In this document: in pieces, positions 9,072 through 16,394 of the stretch
Numbering within the stretch: the first letter of the stretch is position 1
Layout: the number at the start of each line of letters is the position of its first letter
NCBI GenBank assembly: GCA_016936395.1
Contig: JAFGXY010000009.1
Coordinates: 1-64,000 of the forward strand
Reading direction: 5' to 3'
DNA: 64,000 nucleotides
DNA from: Paracoccaceae bacterium
GTDB taxonomy: Bacteria > Pseudomonadota > Alphaproteobacteria > Rhodobacterales > Rhodobacteraceae
The notes under the pieces: model-generated
What the model was told of the DNA's origin: nothing
The model's database searches: none
Seen by the model: the letters and a program-made list of their open reading frames with translations, nothing else
Made by a program: the position numbers and the translations under genes

Positions 9072-9844
9072 GCGAACTGTTCGGACAACAGCCGCTCTTC
9101 CAGCCCGTGACCGGGGTCGAACAGGATGCGATGACGGACCGTCGGTTCCGACCGGATTTCCACCGACAGCACATTGTTGACCGATCGGCTGTCGGCATCG
9201 GCCATCACCGGGCGCTTGTCGGGGTCCAGCACCTCGATCCGCACCACGGCGGTTTTCGGCAACAGCGCCCCGCGCCATCGCCGGGGGCGAAAGGCGGCCA
9301 CGGCGGTGAGCGCCAGCACATCCGACTCAATAGGCAGAATGGGACCATGCGCCGAGTAGTTATAGGCGGTGGACCCGGCCGGGGTGCACAGCATCGCGCC
9401 GTCGCAGACCAGTTCATCCAGCCGCAACTTGCCATCGACATAGATCGCCAGCTTGGCCGCCTGAGGGCCGGCACGCAACAGCGAAACCTCATTGATGGCA
9501 AGCGCCTCAAGCAGCAGGCCATCGGCGGTGACGGCCCGCATGTGCAGCGGGTTGATCACGGTTTCCTCGGCGGCTTGCAGACGGTGGATCAGATCCTGCG
9601 TGGCATAGGCGTTCATCAAAAAGCCAACCGTGCCGCAATTCATGCCATAGACCGGCAACCCGGCGCTTTGGGTTTCGTGCAGGGTTTGCAGCATGAACCC
9701 ATCGCCACCAAGGGCCACAACCACATCGGCCTGCGCCAGATCGGTCTGGCCATGCTGGGCCACAAGACTTGCATACGCCTCTTGCGCGGCGGGGGCAGAG
9801 CTTGCGCGAAACGCAATGCGGGTGGTCGGCGCGGTCTGGGTCAA
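9068..9844 (-). CDS. nadK: NAD kinase
   Basis: Phosphorylates NAD to NADP with ATP. The 258 residues have the family GGDG motif (LGGDGFMLQ, about 46-54), the NE/S motif region (NEVSLLRA) and the conserved TPAGSTAYN stretch. No ATG precedes the conserved region; the frame opens with TTG at 9844, preceded by GGAG nine bases upstream, so a TTG start is likely. It lies downstream of nadE on the same strand, linking NAD synthesis to NADP synthesis, but 334 non-coding bases separate them. Confidence 0.94.
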   Translation of the reverse strand: MTQTAPTTRIAFRASSAPAAQEAYASLVAQHGQTDLAQADVVVALGGDGFMLQTLHETQSAGLPVYGMNCGTVGFLMNAYATQDLIHRLQAAEETVINPLHMRAVTADGLLLEALAINEVSLLRAGPQAAKLAIYVDGKLRLDELVCDGAMLCTPAGSTAYNYSAHGPILPIESDVLALTAVAAFRPRRWRGALLPKTAVVRIEVLDPDKRPVMADADSRSVNNVLSVEIRSEPTVRHRILFDPGHGLEERLLSEQFA

Positions 9845-10178
9845 GGCAGGTCTCCGTTGCCGACAGTCTTGACGGGGTGGGGCCCGGAACTCAAGCCCAA
9901 CTCAAGCCCACTGCACGGATTGGCACAGCCAACTGGCCGAAGAAGTTGCCGTTCGACCATCTTGGACATACAGGCCAGAAGACGACCCCACCGGTCCGCC
10001 GGTTGGGCGCAGCTTCACGGGGTCAGGGCGCTTTGCGGTTCAGTCACTGCGAACGCACCTCGTGACGAGACAAGGCGAAAGTTCACCGTTTTGGTTTTGG
10101 TCAGGCGCGGGCCGTGCTTGAGTTGCGGCCCAGAACCGCAGGCACCGACCGTCCGCCATGCGTCAGGTATCCGCAGAG
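9845..10178. other. 334-base non-coding gap with inverted ends
   Basis: No gene is supported between nadE and nadK. An 11-base tandem duplication (AACTCAAGCCC) lies at 9888-9909, and an inverted copy of its core (GCTTGAGTT) at 10116-10124. The flanks of the two copies are also similar, roughly an 18-base imperfect inverted repeat bracketing about 240 bases. This could be a small non-autonomous element, but no target duplication is evident. Confidence 0.35.
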
Positions 10179-11843
10179 TCACACCCCGCTGTCATCCCGG
10201 AACCGGTTGGCAATCGGATAACGGCGGTCCAGCCAGAACGCCTTTTGCGTCAGCCGCGTGCCGGGGGCGGATTGGAAGCGTTTGTATTCTGCCAGATACA
10301 GCAGGTGTTCCACCTTTTTCACCGTGGCCCGGTCAAAGCCTTCCGCCACCAGATCGGCCACGCTGGCTTCGCGTTCCACCAGCCCTTCCAGAATGGCATC
10401 CAGCACCTCATAGGGCGGCAGGCTGTCCTGATCGGTCTGGTTGGCGCGCAATTCGGCACTGGGGGGCTTGGTGATGATCCGGTCGGGGATCACCTCGCCC
10501 GCCGGACCTTTCATCCATGGCCGGTGATGTTCATTGCGCCAGCGGGCGGTCAGGAACATGCGGGTCTTGTACATGTCCTTGACCGGGTTATAGCCGCCGT
10601 TCATGTCGCCATAGATGGTGCAATAGCCGACCGCCATTTCCGATTTGTTGCCGGTGGTCAGCAGCATCTCGCCGTATTTGTTGGAAATCGCCATCAACAT
10701 CACGCCGCGCAGGCGGCTTTGGATGTTTTCCTCGGTGATGCCCTCTTCGGTGCCTGCAAACAGCGGGGCCAGCGTGTCCAGCACTGCGCCCTGCGCCGCC
10801 GTGATCGGCACAGTGTCCAGCCGGCAGCCAAGCGCGCGGGCGCACCTCTCGGCATCTTCCAGCGAATGGGCGCTGGTGAACTCGGATGGCAGCATCACAC
10901 AGCGCACGTTCTCGGGGCCCAAGGCATCGGCGGCAATCGCGGCGACGATGGCGGAGTCAATCCCGCCCGACAGGCCCAGCACGGCCTTTTTGAACCCGGT
11001 CTTGGCGAAGTAATCCGCCACCGACAGCACGCAGGCGCGATAATCCGCCTCGCTGATCGGCGGGATCGGGGCAATCTCGCCTTGGTCAGCATGCCAGCCT
11101 TCGGGGGTGCGGCGGAAGGTGACATGGGTCACCACCTCATCGAACTGCGGCATCTGCAGCGCCAGATGACCACCGGGGTTCAGCACCATGGATGACCCGT
11201 CGAACACCTGATCGTCCTGCCCGCCGACCATGTTCAGGTAAACCAGCGGCAAGCCCGTCTCCACCACCCGGGACACCATCAGGTTCAGCCGCAGGTTCGG
11301 CTTGCCGCGATGGTAGGGGCTGCCGTTCGGCACCAGCAGGATCTCGGCCCCGGTCTCGGCCAGAGTTTCGGCCACATCCGCATGCCAGGCGTCCTCGCAG
11401 ATCGGGCTGCCGATACGGACCCCGTTGACGATAAACGGGCCATGCACATCAGCCGAGGCGAACAACCGCCGCTCGTCAAACACCGCATCATTGGGCAGGT
11501 GGTGCTTCAGCACGGTGGCCGTCACCCGCCCACCCTGCAAAATGTAATAGGCGTTATACAGCCGCCCGTCCTGCACCGCAGGGCCACCGATCGCGATGGC
11601 AGGACCTTCGGCGCAATCCACCGCAAGCTGGTGGATCGCCGCGATGGCAGCCTGCTGAAAGGCGGGTTTCAGGATCAGATCCTGGGTCTGATAGCCGGTG
11701 ATGAACATCTCGGTCAGCGCCAGAAGGTCGGCATCGGCGGCTTTCGCCTGATCCCAGGCCGCGCGGGCGCGAGCGGCATTGCCGCGCAGATCACCCACGG
11801 TCGGGTTCAACTGGGCGAGGGTCAGACGGAACAGATCGGCCAT
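10179..11843 (-). CDS. nadE: Glutamine-dependent NAD synthetase
   Basis: Amidates nicotinate adenine dinucleotide to NAD using ammonia released from glutamine. It has an N-terminal nitrilase domain (about 1-260) with the Glu (LTEMFITGYQ), Lys (VLKHHLPN) and Cys (GSPICEDAW) triad and a C-terminal synthetase domain with the P-loop SGGIDS near residue 290. The length of 554 fits the two-domain form. ATG 11843 (MADLFRLTL) matches the family start; the open frame upstream to 11915 is not needed. It is divergent from the MORN gene and upstream of nadK. Confidence 0.96.
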   Translation of the reverse strand: MADLFRLTLAQLNPTVGDLRGNAARARAAWDQAKAADADLLALTEMFITGYQTQDLILKPAFQQAAIAAIHQLAVDCAEGPAIAIGGPAVQDGRLYNAYYILQGGRVTATVLKHHLPNDAVFDERRLFASADVHGPFIVNGVRIGSPICEDAWHADVAETLAETGAEILLVPNGSPYHRGKPNLRLNLMVSRVVETGLPLVYLNMVGGQDDQVFDGSSMVLNPGGHLALQMPQFDEVVTHVTFRRTPEGWHADQGEIAPIPPISEADYRACVLSVADYFAKTGFKKAVLGLSGGIDSAIVAAIAADALGPENVRCVMLPSEFTSAHSLEDAERCARALGCRLDTVPITAAQGAVLDTLAPLFAGTEEGITEENIQSRLRGVMLMAISNKYGEMLLTTGNKSEMAVGYCTIYGDMNGGYNPVKDMYKTRMFLTARWRNEHHRPWMKGPAGEVIPDRIITKPPSAELRANQTDQDSLPPYEVLDAILEGLVEREASVADLVAEGFDRATVKKVEHLLYLAEYKRFQSAPGTRLTQKAFWLDRRYPIANRFRDDSGV

Positions 11844-11972
11844 GCCGGCACCTTTCGCAAGTGGCTGGTTCTGTTCTAGCAGGTTGTCCGCCAAGGGAAA
11901 GTGATTGCCAGCCAAACTCCGCCCCGCTTGTCAGCCCGGTGTCACCCGGCTAGGGTTTTGCCAAGGCGAGAT

Positions 11973-12003
11973 GACGGCCAGATACGACGGCCAGATACGA
12001 CGG
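11973..12003. repeat. 13-base tandem repeat before MORN gene
   Basis: The unit GACGGCCAGATAC occurs twice in direct succession (11973-11985, 11986-11998) and is followed by the first five bases of a third copy. It lies 12 bases upstream of the MORN gene start and could vary in copy number by slippage, which would shift spacing in the leader. Confidence 0.75.
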
Positions 12004-12014
12004 AGAGTCCGACC

Positions 12015-13457
12015 ATGCGGCAAGCTGTGAAACGTCTGATGGCTGCGGCCCTGCTTGGCCTGGCGCTGCCGGGTCTTGCCCTTGCGCAAGACGGCGAGAT
12101 CGTCACCAAGCAGTATGACGACGGATCGTTCTATGAAGGCACCTTCCTGAATGGGCGTCAGCATGGCACCGGCACCTATACCCTGCCCAACGGCTACAGC
12201 TACACCGGCGACTGGGTGGCGGGCGAGATCACCGGCATGGGCGTTGCGCGCTACCCCAACGGGTCAGTCTACGAGGGTCAGTTCGCGGCAGGCAAGCCGG
12301 AAGGCCGCGGCAAGATCACCTATGCCGATGGTGGCAGCTATGACGGCGACTGGACAAACGGCCAGATGACCGGCGAAGGTGTCGCGCGCTATGCCGATGG
12401 CTCGGTCTATACCGGCGCGTTCCTGAACGGCAAACACCATGGCATCGGCGTGCAGGACGGCCCCGATGGCTATCGCTACGAAGGCGGCTGGACCGAAGGG
12501 GTGAAAGACGGCAAGGGCCGCGTCACCTATGCCGATGGCACCGTGTTCGACGGCACGCTGAAGGCCGGGCAGCGCGAGGGAGAGGGCAGCCTGACCATGC
12601 CCGACGGCCTGGTCTATGTGGGCCAATGGGCCGGCGGCCAGATCAATGGCTCCGGCAAACTGACCCAGGCCAATGGCGACGTCTATGAGGGAAGCTTCGT
12701 CGATGGCCAGCGACAGGGCGAAGGACGCGCCACCTCGGCCAATGGCGATGTCTATGAAGGCGGCTTTCAGGCCAACAAGCGCGCGGGCAAGGGCGTGTTC
12801 CGCGCCAAGGACGGCACCGTGCTGGAGGGCGACTGGCTGGACGGCCGCCTGACAGGCGTGGGCCGCATCACCTTTCCCGATGGCGCGATCTACGAAGGCG
12901 CGGTCAAGAATGACGAGGCAGATGGCACCGGCAAGATCACCTATGCCGATGGGGCGATCTATGATGGCACCTGGGTGGCGGGCATCATCGACGGCACCGG
13001 CACCGCCACCTACGCCACCGGCGCGGTCTACACCGGCGGCTTCAAGGCTGCCAAACCGCATGGCAGCGGCACCATGACCCTGCCCGATGGCTATCGCTAT
13101 GAAGGCACATGGGAAAACGGCCAACGCGCCGGCAAGGGAACGGCCACCTATGCCGATGGCACGGTCTATACCGGCGATTTCGTGGCGGGCCTGCGGTCCG
13201 GCAAGGGCGAACTTACCGGCCCGGACGGCTTTGTCTACACCGGCGACTGGAAAGACGGCGAGATCGATGGTCTGGGCAGTGCCACCTATCCCAACGGCGA
13301 CCGCTATGACGGCAGCTTTGCCAAAGGCCGCCGGTCAGGTCAGGGAAAACTGACCTATGCCAGCGGGCAAGTGGCAGAAGGCCTGTGGGAAAACGGCATC
13401 CTGATGGCCCCCAGTCCGGCGCCCACCGATCCGGCCGCCCCGACGCCCTCGCCCTGA
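12015..13457 (+). CDS. Secreted MORN-repeat protein, 19 units
   Basis: A signal peptide (residues 1-24, LALPGLALAQ before the cut) is followed by 19 consecutive MORN units of 23 residues, core pattern DG-x-x-Y-x-G-x-W or F, from about residue 35 to 460, then a Pro/Ala-rich tail. The protein is 480 residues and should be periplasmic or exported. MORN units form beta-hairpin scaffolds; in bacteria their roles are mostly unknown. The units are 69 bases each and similar enough to allow recombination. ATG 12015 is chosen because the signal peptide begins there. It stands alone, divergent from nadE. Confidence 0.86.
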   Translation: MRQAVKRLMAAALLGLALPGLALAQDGEIVTKQYDDGSFYEGTFLNGRQHGTGTYTLPNGYSYTGDWVAGEITGMGVARYPNGSVYEGQFAAGKPEGRGKITYADGGSYDGDWTNGQMTGEGVARYADGSVYTGAFLNGKHHGIGVQDGPDGYRYEGGWTEGVKDGKGRVTYADGTVFDGTLKAGQREGEGSLTMPDGLVYVGQWAGGQINGSGKLTQANGDVYEGSFVDGQRQGEGRATSANGDVYEGGFQANKRAGKGVFRAKDGTVLEGDWLDGRLTGVGRITFPDGAIYEGAVKNDEADGTGKITYADGAIYDGTWVAGIIDGTGTATYATGAVYTGGFKAAKPHGSGTMTLPDGYRYEGTWENGQRAGKGTATYADGTVYTGDFVAGLRSGKGELTGPDGFVYTGDWKDGEIDGLGSATYPNGDRYDGSFAKGRRSGQGKLTYASGQVAEGLWENGILMAPSPAPTDPAAPTPSP

Positions 13458-13479
13458 CCCTGACCCCGTCAATCCGGCA

Positions 13480-13626
13480 GAGCGCCTGCGGCGCAAGCCA
13501 TTCAGGGCGCCTGCGCGGGCGTGCCGCCCGCTTGTCTTCGCCGGGGGCTGCGCGCCCCCGGACCCTGCGGAGTATTTTCAAAGCAGCAATGCAACAGAGG
13601 TGGGATTGCTGCTTGCCAAATACTCC
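13480..13626. repeat. Composite inverted repeat, copy 1
   Basis: Between convergent genes (MORN and cryB). It holds the motif GAGCGCCTGCGGCGCAAGC at 13480-13498, a GC-rich hairpin, then a left arm GAGTATTTTCAAAGCAGCAA (13570-13589) and a right arm 13606-13626 that is its inverse except for TTGCC replacing TTGAA. The same arms occur near 27.8 and 46.1 kb. Likely a bidirectional transcription end or a REP-like element. The remainder of the 295-base gap shows nothing further. Confidence 0.8.
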
Positions 13627-13752
13627 CGCGCGGAGCGCAGCCGACGCGACAGATGGCGCTGCGGCAACCCGGTTCGTGACCGGGTGCGACAAGCGGATGG
13701 CAATGCCGTTGCTGGCCCCTAGATGGGGTTGGCGACGGCTTTCGGCTTGCGG

Positions 13753-15282
13753 TCACACCGGGGTGCCCGCGTCAAGTTTGGCCAGAAAGGCTTCGGCTTC
13801 TGCCAGCGTGGCGGCCTGCCGGGACGGGGCCATCTTGTCCCATGTCCGGTACATCTGCGCCATGCGTGGGTTGGCCTGAAACCGTGTGCGATGGCGCAGC
13901 AGGAAATCCCAGTAAAGCAGGTTGAACGGGCAGGCATTGGGTCCGGTCTTGTCGGCCACGCGGTAGTGGCATCCGCCGCAATAGTCGGACATCCGGTCGA
14001 TATAGGCCCCGGAGGCAGCGTAGGGTTTCGACCCCAGCACGCCGCCATCGGCAAACTGGCTCATCCCGATCGCGTTGGGGGCCTCGACCCATTCGAAAGC
14101 ATCAATGTAAACAGACAGATACCATTCATGCAGCGCGTGCGGATTGACACCTGCCAGCAGGGCAAAGTTACCAGTCACCATCAGCCGCTGGATGTGGTGG
14201 GCATAGGCCATATCGCGGGTTTGCCCCACCGCATGCGACAGGCAGGCCATTTGCGTCTTGGCCCCCCAATAGAGCGGCGGCAGCGCTCGGCTGGCCCCCA
14301 GCGCGTTCTGGTCGGCATAGCCGGGGCCGTGCAACATGTAGATGCCGCGCACGAACTCGCGCCAACCGATGATCTGGCGGATGAAGCCCTCGACCGCATT
14401 GAGCGGCGCTTTGCCCGCGTGCCAGGCGGCCTCGACCGCTTGGCACACCTCAAGCGGGTTTAGCAGGCCGATGTTGAGGTAGGGCGAGATCAGCGCGTGG
14501 CTGAGGGTCGGGTCAGCGGCCAGCATCGCGTCTTGTTCATCCCCAAAGCTGGGCAACGCGTGGTCGATGAAATGCGTCAGCGCCGCCTGCGCGTCCTCGC
14601 GGGTGACAGCCCAGCCAAAGGGCCGCAAGCACCCGAAATGGTTGGGAAATCGCGCTTCGACCAATGTCAGCACCTGCTGCGTCACGGCATCGGGGGTGAA
14701 CTGCGGCGGGCGGGGGCGGAACAGGTCGGGTTTGGCGCGCTTGCGGTTGTCGTGGTCAAAGTTCCACTCGCCGCCGATAGGGTCTTTGCCTTGCATCAGC
14801 AGGCCGGTCTTGCGGCGCATGTCGCGGTAGAACCATTCCATCCGCAACTGTTTGCGGCCCTCGGCCCAGGCGGCAAATTCGGCGTCCGAGCAGATGAAGC
14901 GGTCATCGGGCAGTTGGGTGACGGGCAGCGGCAAATCGTCCAGCGCGGTGATCAGCCGCCATTCGCCGGGGCGGGTGGCAAGGATTTCGGTCGCCCCGTA
15001 TTCCGCGGCGCGGCGCAGCAGTTCGCCTTGAATCGATTGGGTATTTTCGGGGTCATCCAGCTTTGAATAGGCAACCTGCCAGCCGTTTTTGCGCAGATCT
15101 GCTGCAAAGTGACGCATGGCTGACAGGATCAGGGCAATCTTTTGCGGGTGATGCGGGACATAGGTTCCCTCGGCCTGAACCTCGGCCATCACCACCAAGT
15201 CTTGAGCGGGATCAGCGGCCCGAAGACACGATATATTGGGGGTCAACTGATCACCCAACACAAGGATCAGGCGTTTCACCAT
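13753..15282 (-). CDS. cryB: FeS photolyase/cryptochrome, CryB/PhrB family
   Basis: A 509-residue FAD protein of the FeS-BCP branch, which includes Rhodobacter sphaeroides CryB and Agrobacterium PhrB; PhrB repairs (6-4) photoproducts with blue light. The N-terminal Rossmann-like domain starts RLILVLGDQL. The FeS ligands are visible: CGGC near residue 440, a Cys in NACPF about 13 residues later, and a Cys in the MACLSHAVGQ segment near 350. The start overlaps the SDR stop by seven bases, so the two are co-expressed. CryB also affects photosynthesis gene expression in Rhodobacter; whether this one repairs DNA, signals or does both cannot be read from sequence. Confidence 0.92.
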   Translation of the reverse strand: MVKRLILVLGDQLTPNISCLRAADPAQDLVVMAEVQAEGTYVPHHPQKIALILSAMRHFAADLRKNGWQVAYSKLDDPENTQSIQGELLRRAAEYGATEILATRPGEWRLITALDDLPLPVTQLPDDRFICSDAEFAAWAEGRKQLRMEWFYRDMRRKTGLLMQGKDPIGGEWNFDHDNRKRAKPDLFRPRPPQFTPDAVTQQVLTLVEARFPNHFGCLRPFGWAVTREDAQAALTHFIDHALPSFGDEQDAMLAADPTLSHALISPYLNIGLLNPLEVCQAVEAAWHAGKAPLNAVEGFIRQIIGWREFVRGIYMLHGPGYADQNALGASRALPPLYWGAKTQMACLSHAVGQTRDMAYAHHIQRLMVTGNFALLAGVNPHALHEWYLSVYIDAFEWVEAPNAIGMSQFADGGVLGSKPYAASGAYIDRMSDYCGGCHYRVADKTGPNACPFNLLYWDFLLRHRTRFQANPRMAQMYRTWDKMAPSRQAATLAEAEAFLAKLDAGTPV

Positions 15283-15938
15283 GGGATGGTCTTGCCGTTC
15301 TGGTCAAAGAAGCCGCCGCTGTCAGCCGGGGTCAGCGCTGCCAGCACGCGCAGCAGGTTTTCTGCCGCCTGATCTGGCGTGACGGTGGGGTGCGAGCCGG
15401 CGTATTTCGCGGTCAGTGGCGTAGATACTGTGCCGGGGTGCAGGCAGACCACAACCGCTTGGGGGTGGCTGCGGGAAATTTCCACCGCTGCGGTGTGGAT
15501 CAACTGGTTCAGCGCGGCCTTGGCGGCACGATAGCTGTGCCAGCCGCCAAGCCGATTGTCCCCGATGCTGCCCACCCGCGCCGATAGCACGGCAAACCGC
15601 GCCGGGCGGTCCTTGGGCATCAGGCGCACGCTGTGTTTCAAGACCAGTGCCGGGCCAGTGGCGTTCAGCGCAAATTGCGCGGAAAGGCCCGCGAAATCTA
15701 ACATTTTCAATGACTTCTCGGGGGCGACCCCGTTCAGCTCCAGCGCCCCGGTGGTCACAAGGATATGGTCGAACGGGCCGTCCAGCGCGGCCAGATGGTC
15801 CCGGATGCTGACCTCATCGGTGATGTCGAACCCGTTTGTCCGGCGTGACAGGCGCGTCACTTCGGCCCCTTGCGCTGCCAGACGGTCGGCGACCGCGCGC
15901 CCGATCCCCCCCGATGCCCCGATCACCAATGCCCGCAT
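15276..15938 (-). CDS. Short-chain dehydrogenase, CsgA-like
   Basis: A 220-residue SDR with the nucleotide motif GASGGIG (residues 8-14), the catalytic Ser in VLSARVGS and the YRAAK Tyr/Lys pair near residue 147. The acidic/basic end of the second strand (LSRRTN) suggests NADPH. A strong AGGAAGG lies before ATG 15938. It is the first gene of a two-gene operon with cryB; this pairing suggests a light or oxidative stress setting. The substrate is unknown. Confidence 0.9.
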   Translation of the reverse strand: MRALVIGASGGIGRAVADRLAAQGAEVTRLSRRTNGFDITDEVSIRDHLAALDGPFDHILVTTGALELNGVAPEKSLKMLDFAGLSAQFALNATGPALVLKHSVRLMPKDRPARFAVLSARVGSIGDNRLGGWHSYRAAKAALNQLIHTAAVEISRSHPQAVVVCLHPGTVSTPLTAKYAGSHPTVTPDQAAENLLRVLAALTPADSGGFFDQNGKTIPW

Positions 15939-15963
15939 GATACCCTTCCTGAATGGACCCGTC

Positions 15964-15991
15964 AGATAGCGGGAATGTGGCGTGGGGCAAG
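15964..15991 (-). promoter_or_regulatory. Candidate sigma-32-type promoter for SDR-cryB
   Basis: Reading the minus strand, CTTGCCC is followed after exactly 13 bases by CGCTATCT, and the SDR start codon lies about 26 bases further on. The heat-shock sigma consensus is CTTGAAA-N13-CCCCATNT, so the spacing and the CTTG core fit and the -10 fits partly. RpoHII, encoded in this window, controls cryB in Rhodobacter sphaeroides as I recall it. This is an inference from a short match. Confidence 0.42.
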
Positions 15992-16012
15992 CGTGGTCTG
16001 GCTGTGGGGAAC

Positions 16013-16034
16013 GCGTGGTGCATCCGTGACCACG
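16013..16034. repeat. Dispersed 22-base palindrome, copy A
   Basis: Core GTGGTGCATCCGTGACCAC, a 6-base-pair inverted repeat (CGTGGT / ACCACG) with a 9-base centre. The same 22 bases occur inverted at 42586-42607, again in an upstream region. Possibly a protein site or a small hairpin. Confidence 0.6.
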
Positions 16035-16067
16035 GCCACGTCCTGCCGGGACAGCCCCCCCACCCCA

Positions 16068-16165
16068 CCCTCCCCCACGAGGGGGGAGGGAGGCGAGCCT
16101 GTCTGATGCGAAGGGGGCAAGCGGTCAGGTCGGGCACCTCCCCTCCCCCCTCGGGTGGGGAGGGG
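16068..16165. repeat. Two GC hairpins in SDR-leuA gap
   Basis: CCCTCCCCC pairs with GGGGGAGGG (16068-16090) and CCCCTCCCC (16140-16148) with GGGGAGGGG (16157-16165). The arms of the two hairpins are similar, so the region can also fold as one long structure. Such C/G-tract pairs are common intergenic repeats in high-GC alphaproteobacteria. No gene is seen from 15939 to 16233. Confidence 0.6.
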
Positions 16166-16233
16166 ATGGGCGTGGGGGTCGCGCGTCGCAAATCGCCCTT
16201 TACATTCCGGGCAGCGGCGATATCGTCGCGGGC

Positions 16234-16320
16234 ATGAAACGGGGTCCACATATCGCATGTTCGACCGGGGATATTGCCCTGCCGGCCACCCGTGGTCTGC
16301 TTGTCCTTAGCTGCCTCTGA
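16234..16320 (+). CDS. leuL: Leucine leader peptide for leuA attenuation
   Basis: A 28-codon frame starts at ATG 16234 and ends at TGA 16318-16320, 74 bases before leuA. Its last eight codons read Gly-Leu-Leu-Val-Leu-Ser-Cys-Leu, a cluster of the amino acid that LeuA makes. The stop codon lies inside the first arm of a 10-base-pair hairpin. This is the arrangement of attenuation leaders known for amino acid operons in proteobacteria: ribosome stalling at Leu codons when leucyl-tRNA is scarce would change the RNA fold. The ribosome binding site is weak. Function is inferred from position, codons and structure. Confidence 0.68.
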   Translation: MKRGPHIACSTGDIALPATRGLLVLSCL

Positions 16321-16360
16321 GCGTGCCCTTGGGCGCGACCGCTCAGAGGTGACAGCGCCC
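16314..16360 (+). promoter_or_regulatory. leuA attenuator with two exclusive hairpins
   Basis: Arm CCTCTGAGCG (16314-16323) pairs perfectly with CGCTCAGAGG (16340-16349). A second pair, GGGCGC (16331-16336) with GCGCCC (16355-16360), interleaves with the first, so the two stems cannot form together as nested hairpins. The first arm contains the leader peptide stop codon. No T run follows, so control may act on Rho-dependent termination or translation rather than on an intrinsic terminator. Confidence 0.62.
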
Positions 16361-16394
16361 GGCAACGAGAAGCAAAGCATCAAGGATCAGACCC

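Noticed and set aside
12015-13457. Regular 69-base repeats considered as a CRISPR-like array
   Set aside because: The periodicity is in frame and encodes MORN units; there are no short conserved repeats with unique spacers and no cas genes.
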